NCBI RefSeq assembly: GCF_032118995.1
Contig: NC_092655.1
Location: 9,911,917 to 9,975,916 of the forward strand
DNA from: Asterias amurensis
Lineage: Eukaryota; Echinodermata; Asteroidea; Forcipulatida; Asteriidae
Reading direction: 5' to 3'
DNA length: 64,000 nucleotides
The notes under the pieces: model-generated
Told to the model about the DNA's origin: nothing
Database searches by the model: none
The model's input: the letters and a program-made list of their open reading frames with translations, nothing else
In this document: positions 26,076 through 39,100 of the stretch, piece after piece
How positions within the stretch are numbered: the first letter of the stretch is position 1
How the letters are laid out: each line of letters starts with the position of its first letter
Made by a program: the position numbers and the translations under genes

Positions 26076-29000
26076 GTAAGTTGTTTCTACTCCTGATTAA
26101 GACTTTCTCCAATACCTTATATTATTCGGATTATCAAACATGTATACAGTTGTCATTTAAATTCAAATCCAGGCCGTTTGGTTATTTATAAAGTGTTTAA
26201 ACTTTGTCTGATGCTGGTATTTACGGGCCGTTCTTGTCTTCCTTACTTTTTGCTAAGAGGCGTAACCAACACCGATCGAGATTAAACATATCCCTTTTTA
26301 TTTCCTGGTGACCAATAAGTTCATTCAATATGCATTGCTATAAGCAGTCCATTGGGATCGATTGTTTGGTCTGATTTCTTTATGTAAAAAAAAAGTGTTT
26401 TCCCATCTCAGTTGGAGATATCGAGGTGAACAAGAATTATTGTCATTTCACCATCAGAGTCGCAGGTTTGTGTTTGGCTTCCTAATACTACTGACAGTTT
26501 GTTTACTTTTTTCTTTATCTGAATTTCTTGCACTTCAATTTTAATATTGTGCAGGTTTTAAAGGCAGTTGACACTATTGGTAAATATCAAAGACTAGCCT
26601 TCACAGTTGGTGTAGCTCAACATATGCATATATTAACAAACCTGTGAAAATTTGAGCTCAATTGGTCATCGAACTTGCGAGATAATAATTAAAGGAAAAA
26701 ACACCCTTGTAACACGAAGTTGTGTGCGTTTAGATGGTTGATTTCGAGACCTCAAGTTCTAAATCCGAGGTCTCGAAACCAAATTCGTGGAGAATTACTT
26801 CTTTCACGAAAGCCATGGCACTTCAGAGGCGGCCGGTTCTCACAATGCTTTATACCATCAACCTCTTCCCATTACTCGCCACCAATTAAGGTTTTATTCT
26901 AATAATTATTTTGAGTAATTACCAATAGTGTCCACTGCCTTTAAGTATAATGTTTATTATTTTTAGGCGTGGCAGCCTCCCGCTATGTAACATACGCTTA
27001 GAGTACCAATATTTATATCCACCCAATCCAATCCAAGATATAATATTATTTTGTTAATTTTATTCTCAAATGATTTTTTACGTCAAAGTGATTATCTTTA
27101 CATCTCCAGCTATTGTCTATTTGAGTAAATTACTTGCCTAACTGACGGCAAACGACTGCTGCCGCAACATTTCTCATCAGTAAACCCCATTTATATATCA
27201 GGTACAATTAATTAAAACAAAAAAATCATTGGAAATAGAGGATTTTGGCTTTCGTGGCATAACATCCATTTACGTAAATGAATATGAATGTGATCTTGTG
27301 GTAACGTGCCGATCGCACAAAATGAAAGAACAAGTAACAACAATCGTACACGAAAATGCTGTCACAATGTTCGCCCTCTGTCGACCAATGTGTTTTTTCT
27401 TTCTTCAGATATCCTGTTTCCATTTGGAGTGGGAGATTCATCTCTCCCAAGAGGTTCCAACGTTTATTCTGAGATTCCAGTTCCGATGCCGTTTCCTTTC
27501 TTTGGTCAAAATTTCACCAGCGTCTTTGTGAGTTCTAGTTTTTTTTTTCGATTACATGTATAATAGTTATGACAGAACTTGTATCCCGTAACCAAATGCA
27601 ACGTAGATGGAAGTTGAACTTGTGGTTTGTGAAAATATCGCAAGCACAGTTTACCAATATCTTCATCATTAATTTTTGTTTAGCAACTTAAAAACCAGGT
27701 TTTTTACCCTGATAATGATACTACAAAAAACAAACGTACTGACAAATGTACTTGAAATGTAAGAAAAGTTACTTAAAAATTAAAACAAACACAATAGACC
27801 TTTCTTTTGTAACGTCACAGCCACTAATGCAAATCAAAAACAGATCGCTACTCTTATTAACAATGTACACACGAATATTCAAATATTGTGTTGATTTTGT
27901 TGGAAACAAAGCAACTATGGGAGGTATTTTATTGAATTGAAAGTTTCGCAGAAAATAACGAATTTTAACTAACATTCGGCCGTCCATGCCAACCAAGGCG
28001 GTTTGTTTATCAAGAAAGGTCTGTAGTATTTTAACCGACATGTCCCTCTTTTTGAGTATTGTAACCCCGACACCTTCCAGGTAAAAGAGTAATGACGTCA
28101 TAAATTTCAACCGCTTTCAATGGCGCCCTCTCGTGACAAATTAAACGTTACCTTTTTTGCTGGTGCAAGGTTTAAACTTAAAGGCACTGGACACTATTGG
28201 TAATTACTCAAAATAATTGTTAGCATAAAAACTTACTTGGTAACAAGCAATGGAGAAACATTATGAGAACTTGCTCCCTGAGCTGAGTTAACATAGTTTT
28301 CGACTTAAAAAAAAAGAATTTCCACTAATATCTGAATTTGATTTCGAGACCTCAAAATTAGATTTTGAGGGCTCGAAGTCAGGCATAAAGCACACAACTT
28401 TGTGTGACAAGGGTGTTTTTTCTTCTTTTAATATCTCGCAAATTCATCGACCAATATTGAGTTCAAATTTTCACAGGTTTATTACTTTGTGCATATTATG
28501 TTGAGATACACCAAGTGAGAAGACTGAATTTTGACAATACCAAAGGTGTCCAGTGTCTTTAACACACAATTAAATCTTAATGTCTAGATAAGAATAATTG
28601 ATGACGTCATGATGACGTCAAATATTTTCAAATAAGGCTTAATCATAATTCCTTATTTCTTGCATAGACATGTTTACCAAAACGTTCTTATAATAAATAA
28701 TTCGACCAACTCTGTAGCATCTACACAACGAACATGTTCTTTTTGTATCTTTGTTATCGCAGATCAGCTCAAATGGTTTAGTTTCGTTTGGACAAGTCTT
28801 CACAGACTACATACCTAAGGAGTTTCCGCTTACAATTCCAATTCTAGCAGTTCTTTGGACCGACTTGTATACTTATCATGTTGGGGATGTAAAGTACCGT
28901 TCGCTTCATCGCAACTCTTCTACTGAAGACGTTTACGACCAAGCAGACGATGTGGTTCGTCAGGAGTTCGGTAACCAGTTAAATTTCAGAGCTTCGTGGA

Positions 29001-30122
29001 TGTTGATAGCAACCTGGGTGAATGTGTCAAATTTCAGGGCCCCCATGCCGAGAGTGAGTAATGTATCGAGCTTATTCACTAAGACATCACTGGAATAGCT
29101 GACTGCCCCGTTAAAGGTTTACATCCAATATGGCGACGTGAAGACGTAATTGCGTACCATTAATCTCTTTATACTGAGATCATAAGGACTATTTAAGCCA
29201 TTGTATATTTCAGCAATACGTTCTTGCTACACATCAAAAAAATAACGAACTGTAAGTCAGTACATTTTTTGTGTGCGCACACGTGGTTTTCGGTCAACTT
29301 GTTTGAAGGCTGTGGACACTATTGGTAATTACTCAACATAATTTTTATCATAAAACCTTTCTTGATTATGAGTAATGGGAGAGGTTGATAGTATAAAACG
29401 TTGTGAGAAACGACTCCCTCTGAAGTGACGTAGTTTTCAAGAAGAAGTAACTTTCCACAAATTTGATTTCGAGACCTCAAGTTTAGAATTTGAGGTCTCG
29501 AAATCAAGCATCTGAAAGCACACAACTTCGTGTGAACAGGGTGGTTTTTTTTTCTTTCATAGCTATCTCGCAACCCCGATGACCAATCAAGCTGAAAATT
29601 TTACAGGTTTGTTATTTTATGCATATGTTGAGACACACCAAGTGAAAAGACTGGTCTTTGACAATTACCAATAGTGTCCACTGTCTTTAATACCGTCAAA
29701 AGACATTCTTAAAACTGAAGTTAATACTTTGGAAAAGGCCTCCGTCTTTCATGAATGGTTTTGTAAACTGGGCGTGGCTTGTGATGAAACTAGCACGTCA
29801 CACGTTGATCAACAAGAAATATATTTATCAGAACACTGCCATTTATCTCAGTTTCGTTTCAGTATTTTTCTAAACGTTATTACGTTATTTTCAGCACACG
29901 TTTCAAGCAGTTATAGTGACGGATGGCAGACGGGCTTATACCATCTTCAATTACAAGAAGATTGATTCACCAGTTAACAAAAGAAATGCCCAGGTTAGAT
30001 AAAACTTTTAATAAATAAATAACAAAATTGATTTATTGATGCCAATAGTACGAATTCTTTTCAATTCCATGTTCCAAGCTATTTGTCAAACTTACACAAA
30101 GGTCAGTCGGGAATAACATAAC

Positions 30123-30172
<50 letters not shown>

Positions 30173-33100
30173 CCCACCAAAAAAGTACATTTATTTGATT
30201 ATCAGGTTGGTTACAATGCTGGTGATGGGGTAGCCTACTACGCTGTGCCGAAATCAATGACGGATCAGATTTACGACATCGAAGAGAGTACAAATATCGG
30301 CACTAGAGGGCGCTGGCTTTTTCGTTTAGACACAGAAGGTAAGACCTCCGAAACAAATGAGGAAAAGTCTTTGCTCCACTTTTTTCAAATTTTCAAATGG
30401 GTCATAATTTATGTTATTCTTTGTCGCCAGTTGTCGTTTGTCCGAACGATACTATTGTCGTATTGAATGGGGGAATGCCAGATGAAGCTGTCATTTGGTC
30501 ACCGCTGCTATCAGCCATTGACTCTGAGGGAGGTGTCATTGATCCAGCAAGTATCGTTTGTGAAGACCAAGACGGTAATCTTACGATGCCTGGTGACAGA
30601 TTTCCAGCAGGGAAAACGAGTATCACATGTACTACTGATATTAATGATACTGTACCGTACCAGGGATATTGCCAGTTTACGATCACTGTAGGTAGGTGTT
30701 TTAATATTATACGAATAACATTTTGTTACTCATGTGTTCAAGTTCGGACAAGTCTCTTAGTCTTAGTCCCCTGTAACCACTCTGGTTTTTGTTTCACGGT
30801 GTCTCAGACAAACTACGGAAGACAATGCTTAACAATGAGACAAGGTTTCATATAATTCAAATCTGGTACACACAGGAGTAGCAAACAGAGAGCAAGGACC
30901 GGAGAAGTATCACTCAAACATTTTGGATATTGCCTTTCTGCTTGAGATGTGTCTAACAAAAAAAGTATATGCAAAATTTACACAATAGTGTTCCCCACTG
31001 ACATTACGCCTCCGGTTTGTACTTTTAAAGGCAGTGGACACTATTGGTAACTTCTCAAAATAACTATCATCATAAAACCTTTCTTGATTACAAGTAATGG
31101 GGAGAGGTTTATAGTATAAAACATTGTGAGAAACAGCTCCCTCTGAAGTGATGTAGTGTTCGAGAAAGAAGTAATTTTCCCACGAATTTGATTTCGAGAC
31201 CTCAAGTTTAGAATTTGAGGTCTCGAAATCAAGCATCAGAAAGCACACAACTTCGTGTGACAAGGGTGTTTTTGTCTTTCATTATTATCTCGCAACTTCG
31301 ACGACCGATTGAGCTTAAATTTTTTACTGGTTTGTTACTTTATGCATATGCTGAGATACACCAACTGTGAAGACTAATCTTTGACAATTACCAATAGTGT
31401 CCACTGTCTTTAACAACAGAGAAATTATGTTCAAATAATAAGTAACTCTTTATTAGAAAAAAACTTACTCAAATTCTTTCAAAATGACATTGAAAGCACC
31501 TGTTGGTCCCTCTGAAAGTGCAATTTTGATTGCAGATCTACCCAGTACACGCAAAAGCTTGTTACGGATACCTGACCTGCACCCGGGTACCTGCCCTGTA
31601 TGGTATCCTGACAACATCAACATGGAACCACAGCAGAACCTGACTATTTTACACGTGAGAAGTCCGTCGTCTGCTAGGTTTTCTGTATTGTTTTAAATTT
31701 GATTTTTCAGGGTGAAGGACTAAAAAATTAGCCTTGGTATCCATCATTTTCGGATTCAGCACCCCCAAATTAGTTAAATCAGGTATGTTACCAACTTTTA
31801 CTCAAAAATGCCGCTCGAAGTTTTTTTTTTTTTTAATCTGGTCTAGACTAACAAGTTCATTCAATATGCATTGCTATAGCAGTCCATTGGGAACACATTG
31901 GGATCGATTGTTTGGTCGGATTTCTTTATGTAAAAAAAAGTGTTTTCCCATCTCAGTTGGAGATATCGAGGTGAACAAGAATTATTGTCATTTCACCATC
32001 AGAGTCACAGGTTTGTGTTTGGCTTCCTAATACTACTGATAGTTTGTTTACTTTTTTTCTTTATCTGAATTTATTGCACTTAAATTGTAATATTGTGCAG
32101 TTTTTAAAGACAGTGGACACTATTGGTAACTGTCAAAGACTAGCCTCCACAGTTGGTGTATCTCAAATATGCATAAAATAATGAACCTGTGAAAGTTTGA
32201 GCTCAATCGGTCGTAGAAGTTGCGAGATATTAATGAAAGAAAAACACCCTTGTAACACGAAGTTGTGTGCGTTCAGATGGTTGATTTCGAGACCTCAAGT
32301 TCTAAATCTGAGGTCTCGAAATCAAATTCGTGGAAAATTACTTCTTTCTCGAAAACTATGGCACTTCAGAGGGAGCCGGTTCTCACAATGCTTTATACCA
32401 TCAACCTCTCCCCAATACTCCCCACCAATAAAGCTTTCATTCGAATAATTATTTTGAGTAATTACCAATAGTGTCCACTGCCTTTAAGTATAATGTTTAT
32501 TATTTTTAGGCGTGGCAGCCTCCCGCTATGTAACGTACGCTTAGAGTACCAATATTTATATCCACCCAATCCAATCCAAGATATAATATTATTTTGTTAA
32601 TTTTATTATCAAATGATTTTTTACATCAAAGTGATTATCTTTACATGTCCAGCTATTGTCTATTTGAGTAAATTACTTGCCTAACTGACGGCAAACAACT
32701 GCTGCCGCAACATTTCTCATCAGTAAACCCCATTTCTATATCAGGTACAAATTATTAAAACAAAAAAAATCATTGGAAATAGAGGATTTCGGCTTTCGTG
32801 GCATAACATCCATTTACGTAAATGAATAAACGGGCGTGTGATCTTGTGGCAACGTGCCGATCGCACAAAATGAAAGAACAAGTAACAACAAACGTAGACG
32901 AAAATGCTGCCACAATGTTCGCCCTCTGTCGACCAATGTGTTTTTTCCTTCTTCAGATATCCTGTTTCCATTTGGAGTGGGAGATTCATCTCTCCCAAGA
33001 GGTGTCAACGTTTATTCTGAGATTCCAGTTCCGATGCCGTTTCCTTTCTTTGGTCAAAATTTCACCAGCGTCTTTGTGAGTTCTAGTTTTTTAAGACCAT

Positions 33101-36100
33101 TCGTTTACGTGTATAATAGTTATGACAGAACTTGTATCCCGTAACCAAATGCAACGTAGATGGAAGTTGAACTTGTGGTTTGTGAAAATATCGCAAGCAC
33201 AGTTTACCAATATCTTCATCATTAATTTTTGTTTAGCAACTTAAAAACCAGGTTTTTTACCCTGATAATGATACTACAAAAAAAACAACGTACTGACAAA
33301 TGTACTTGAAATGTAAGAAAAGTTACTTAAAAATTAAAACAAACACAATAGACCTTTCTTTTGTAACGTCACAGCCACTAATGCAAATCAAAAACAGATC
33401 GCTACTCTTAGTAACAATGTACACACGAATATTCAAATATTGTGTTGATTTTGTTGGAAACAAAGCAACTATGGGAGGTACTTTATTGAATTGAAAGTTT
33501 CGCAGAAAATAACGAATTTTAACTAACATTCGGCCGTCCATGCCAACCAAGGCGGTTTGTTTATCAAGAAAGGTCTGTAGTATTTTAACCGACATGTCCC
33601 TCTTTTTGAGTATTGTAACCCCGACACCTTCCAGGTAAAAGAGTAATGACGTCATAAATTTCAACCGCTTTCAATGGCGCCCTCTCGTGACAAATTAAAC
33701 GTTACCTTTTTTGCTGGTGCAAGGTTTAAACTTAAAGGCACTGGACACTATTGGTAATTACTCAAAATAATTGTTAGCATAAAAACTTACTTGGTAACAA
33801 GCAATGGAGAAACATTATGAGAACTTGCTCCCTGAGCTGAGTTAACATAGTTTTCGACTTAAAAAAAATAATTTTCCACTAATATCTGAATATGATTTTG
33901 AGACCTCAAAATTGGATTTTGAGGTCTCGAAGTCAGGCATAAAGCACACAACTTTGTGTGACAAGGGTGTTTTTTCTTCTTTTAATATCTCGCAAATTCA
34001 TCGACCAATATTGAGTTCAAATTTTCACAGGTTTATTAGTTTGTGCATATTATGTTGAGATACACCAAGTGAGAAGACTGGTCTTCGACAATACCAAAGG
34101 TGTCCATGTCTTTAACACACAATTATTATCAATCCTAATGCTAGATAAGAATAATTGATGACATCATGGTAACGTCAAATATTTTTAAATTTAAGGCTTA
34201 ATCATAATTCCTTATTTCTTGCATAGACATGTTTACCAAAACGTTCTTATAATAAATAATTCGACCAACTCTGTAGCATCTACACAACGAACATGTTCTT
34301 TTTGTATCTTTGTTATGCAGATCAGCTCAAATGGTTTAGTTTCGTTTGGACAAGGCTTCAGAGACAACATACCTAAGGAGTTTCCGCTTACAATTCCAAT
34401 TCTAGCAGTTTTTTGGGCCAACTTGTATACTTATCATGTTGGGGATGTGAAGTACCGTTCGCTTCATCGCAACTCTTCTACTGAAGACGTTTACGACCAA
34501 GCAGACGATGTGGTTCGTCAGGCGTTCGGTAACCAGTTAAATTTCAGTGCTTCGTGGATGTTGATAGCAACCTGGGTGAATGTTTCAAGTTACGGGGCCT
34601 CCATGCCCAGAGTGAGTAATGTACCGAGCTTATTCACTAAGACATCACTGGAATAGCTGACTGCCCCGTTAAAGGTTTACATCCAATATGGCGACGTGAA
34701 GACGTAATTGCGTACCATTGATCTCTTGTATACTGAGATCATAAGGACTATTTTAGCCATTGTATATTTCAGCAAAATACAATACGTTCTTGCTACACAT
34801 CAAACTAATAACGAACTGTAAGTCAGTACATTTTGTGGTGTTTTCGTTCAATTTGTTTAAAGGCTGTGGACACTATTGATAATTACTCAACATCATTTTT
34901 ATCATAAAACCTTTCTTCTATGAGTAATGGGAGAGGTTGATAGTATAAAATATTGTGAGAAACGACTCCCTCTGAAGTGACGTAGTTTTCGAGAAGAAGT
35001 ATTTTTTCACAAATTTGATTTCGAAACCTCAAGTTTAGAATTTGAGGTCTCGAAATCAAGCATCTGAAAGCACACAACAGGGTGTTTTTTTTTCTTTCAT
35101 AGTTATCTCGCAACTCCGATGACCAATCAAGCCGAAAATTTCACAGGTTTGTTATTTTGTGCATATGTTGTAACACAACAAGTAAGAATACTGGTCTTTG
35201 ACATTTACCAATAGTGTCCACTGTCTTTATTACCGTCAAAAGACATTCTTAAAACTGAAGTTGATACTTTGGAAAAGGCCTCCGTCTTTCATGAATGGTT
35301 TTGTAAACTGGGCGTGGCTTGTGTTGAAACTAGAACGTCACACGTTGATCAACAAGAAATATATTTATCAGAACAATGCCATTTATCTCAGTTTCGTTTC
35401 AGTATTTTTCTAAACGTTATTACGTTATTTTCAGCACACGTTTCAAGCAGTTATAGTGACGGATGGCAGACGGGCTTATACCATCTTCAATTACAAGGAG
35501 ATTGATTCACCAGTTTACAAAAGAAATGCCCAGGTTAGATAAAACTTTTAATAAATAAATAACAAAATTGATTTATTGATGCCAATAGTACGAATTCTTT
35601 TAAATTCCATGTTCCAAGCTATTTGTCAAACTTACACAAAGGTCAGTCGGGAATAATATAACCCCCCCCCCCCCCCACACACACACACACACACACATAC
35701 ACGCCCACCAAAAAAGTATATTTTTTTGATTATCAGGTTGGTTACAATGCTGGTGATGGGGTAGCCTACTACGCTGTGCCGAAATCAATGACGGATCAGA
35801 TTTACGACATCGAAGAGAGTACAAATATCGGCACAAGAGGGCGCTGGCTTTTTCGTTTAGACACAGAAGGTAAGACCTCCGAAACAAATGAGGAAAAGTC
35901 TTTGCTCCACTTTTTTCAAATTTTCAAATGGGTCATAATTTATGTTATTCTTTGTCGCCAGTTGTCGTTTGTCCGAACGATACTATTGTCGGATTCAATG
36001 GGGGAATGCCAGATGAAGCTGTCATTTGGTCACCGCTGCCATCAGCCATTGACTCTGCGGGAGGTGTCATTGATCCAGCAAGTATCGTTTGTGAAGACCA

Positions 36101-39100
36101 AGACGGTAATCTTACGATGCCTGGTGACAGATTTCCAGCAGGGAAAACGAGTATCACATGTACTACTGATACTAATGATACTGTACCGTACCAGGGATAT
36201 TGCCAGTTTACGATCACTTTAGCAGGTAGGTGTTTTAATGTTATACGAATAACATTTTGTCCCTCATGTCTCTTAGTCTTAGTCCCCAGTAACCACGCTG
36301 GTTTTTGTTTCACGGTGTCTCAGACAAACTACGGAAGACAATGCTTTACAATGAGACAAGGTTTCATATAATTCAAGTCTGGTACACACAGGAGTAGCAA
36401 ACAGAGAGCAAGGACCGGAGAAGTACAACTCAAACATTTTGGATATTGCCTTTCTGCTTGTGATGTGTTTTACAAAAAAAAGTATATGCAAAATGTACAC
36501 TTTGTGTTCCCCACAGACATTGAGCCTCCGGTTGTGACGTGTCCAGACAACATTTATTCCAGGGCAAGTCAAGTAGTCAACTGGTCAACTATACCAACCG
36601 CAACCGATAATGTTGACGGTAACATCCCCTTTATTACATGTAAAGATCATAACAACTACCGGGCTGTGTCAGGTTGGGTGTACAGAGTCGGGATTACTGA
36701 GGTGACATGTACAACACAAGATTCTGCATCTAATCAAGGAATGTGTACATTTAACATCACAACTCTACCAGGTATTTGAGATAACAAAAATCAATCTTTA
36801 AAGGCAGTGGACACTGTTGGTAAATTACTCAACATAATTATTATCATAAAACCTGACTTGGTGATGAGTAATGGGGAGAGGTTGATAGTATACAAATATT
36901 GACTGGTTTGAGTGCTATGGTTACAGCTATGACTCCCGAGGTGATCCCCGGAGCATTATATTTTCCCGTGGCGAAGCCGAGGTAAAATAGAACTCTCCGG
37001 GGATCACCGAGGGAGTCATAGTTTTAAACGAGTAAAAGCAGTCAATATTTTGTCTTATAACACCCTAAACATTTCTAAATACTGTACTATAAGTTACAGA
37101 CCTGAATGCTACAATCCACGGACTACGAGAATACAGATTGCGAAAACTTTTACTGTGCTGCATGTAGTGTCATGTAATCCAAAATGGTTACAGACTATTA
37201 ATTTATCATCCTCGTACACGCAACGGACGTCTGGGTACTGCACGCCGTGTGATAGTCTTCGGACTAGCGCACGGCAAACCGATGCACTATCACATTGTGA
37301 GAAACGACTCCCTCCTGACATAGTGTTCGAGAAAGAAGTAATTTTCCACGAATTTGATTTCGAGACTTCAAGTTTAGAATTTGAGGTCTACCATCTAAAC
37401 GCATACAACTTCGTGTGACAAGGGTGATTTTTCTTTCATTATTATCTCGCAACTTCGACGACCAATTTAGCTCAATTTTTCACAGGTTTGTTATTTTATG
37501 CATATGTTGAGACTCACCAAGTGAGAAGACTGGTCTTTGACAATTACCAATAGTGTCCAGTGTCTTTAATAAAGATCAAAAGTCATTTTAGATATTTTTC
37601 ATTAAGAAATGACACTAAAATACTTAAACTAGCCCGTTCTTTAGCTTAGCGAGTTTAATCCTGAGGAAGGAGACCGCCTTTATTGAGCTTTCGTTTCAGT
37701 GACTGATGCATTGCGTTTTGCATTTGTTTTAACATAGGACCTCTTACAATCAACTGTCCTACTGACGTCATCATCCCTGTGTTATCAACCACACCTGATG
37801 TATCTTATACATGGATCCCTCCAGTTTTCTCAGACAAGTCTGGTCAGTACTTGTTTCCGTCTTCCTTTTTGCTGAAATGTCAGAAAGTAAAATATAAAAA
37901 CGAAGGTCTGGTCTGGAACGAAAGATAAGGCAATTTTCCCTAGTTGAATATCAAGTATGATTCCAGAGATGAGAACAACAGTCAAAAAGTAGAAGCAATT
38001 GTTATTCATCTTAAAGTTCAAGAATTGTTCCAATGAAGACAGTTGACTTTAGTCTCATATTATTATCGGCATTTGTGAAATAAAAGTGAAGGTTGAGTGC
38101 ATTGACTCAGTCTTCAAAGACAGAAAGGAGACTATGTGTAGTGGAAGAACTAACAACCGTTGTACCAACATGAAACTACAGTTAATGGATCTTCCTCTTG
38201 CATTTTGTTGTATTGTCTATGATACGATAATGTGATTGTTTTTATTTCTTCGTGTATTTTTACCAGTAACCCTTTCAGCTACTGTTGTTGGTCATTCTTT
38301 TTTAAGTTAACGAAACGTAACACCATTTAGATGTAAAGGTTTCATTCATCGATTTATCAACTCTTTTTTCTCCAAAACAGCTGATGTGCGGCTTGTTGGT
38401 GGAAGTGTCCCCTCTGAAGGTAGAGTTGAAGTACTCTATGGTGGCCAATGGGGCACTGTATGTGATGACTTCTGGGACATCAGAGACATGAACGTTGTGT
38501 GCAGACAACTTGGCTTTAGCGGAGCGTGGTATTCGTCATCATCATCATCATCATCCCTTGGTACGAAGCCCATGAAGGGACATGATAAAGCCCTATAATT
38601 ATGAGTCGTTGTGGCATATCAGTTTTGGACCAATGTTCTATCCTCTTAATTAATTAATTACAAAGACATAACTTACAACCCTTTGAAGCATCTCTGCTAC
38701 TCCCCTGTGAATGCTGAGCCCCCTCGCGCTCTGTTACGTAAAGTGACATTTCTCAGCTGGCTGAATTGATGCCATAGAGATACAACAAATCCGGAAAGTT
38801 TGCTTATTTCGCGGTTTTCTATGAAGTTTGAGGCGATTGGCGAGTTGCTCATCGCCTCCCCATATATAGATTTGAATCAAGTATTGGCCTTGCAGCATGA
38901 TTTTTGTAAATATGAATTTTCTAATAATCATTATGATTTCGCCGTAAAACTACAGCCTGTTGGTGCATTTGTTGGCCTCAAAAGTAAATCATTCTGTGAT
39001 GCATTTTGTATGTTTCGCCTATATAGCTCGATAAAGAGAGTCAGTGAATTTCAACTTGATGCAATTGTACGAGAAATAACAGTGAAAGCGATATTCCAGA

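Noticed and set aside
26967..27000. Possible small exon after attattttag ([11 protein letters not shown])
   Set aside because: It reaches a stop after 11 codons and has no good donor before it; duplicated only as part of intron 1.
27769..28110. 113-codon minus-strand ORF, repeated at 33,323-33,664
   Set aside because: It sits in an intron of the duplicated NIDO block, so its conservation follows from recent duplication. Composition is not protein-like and no splice or promoter signals were seen.
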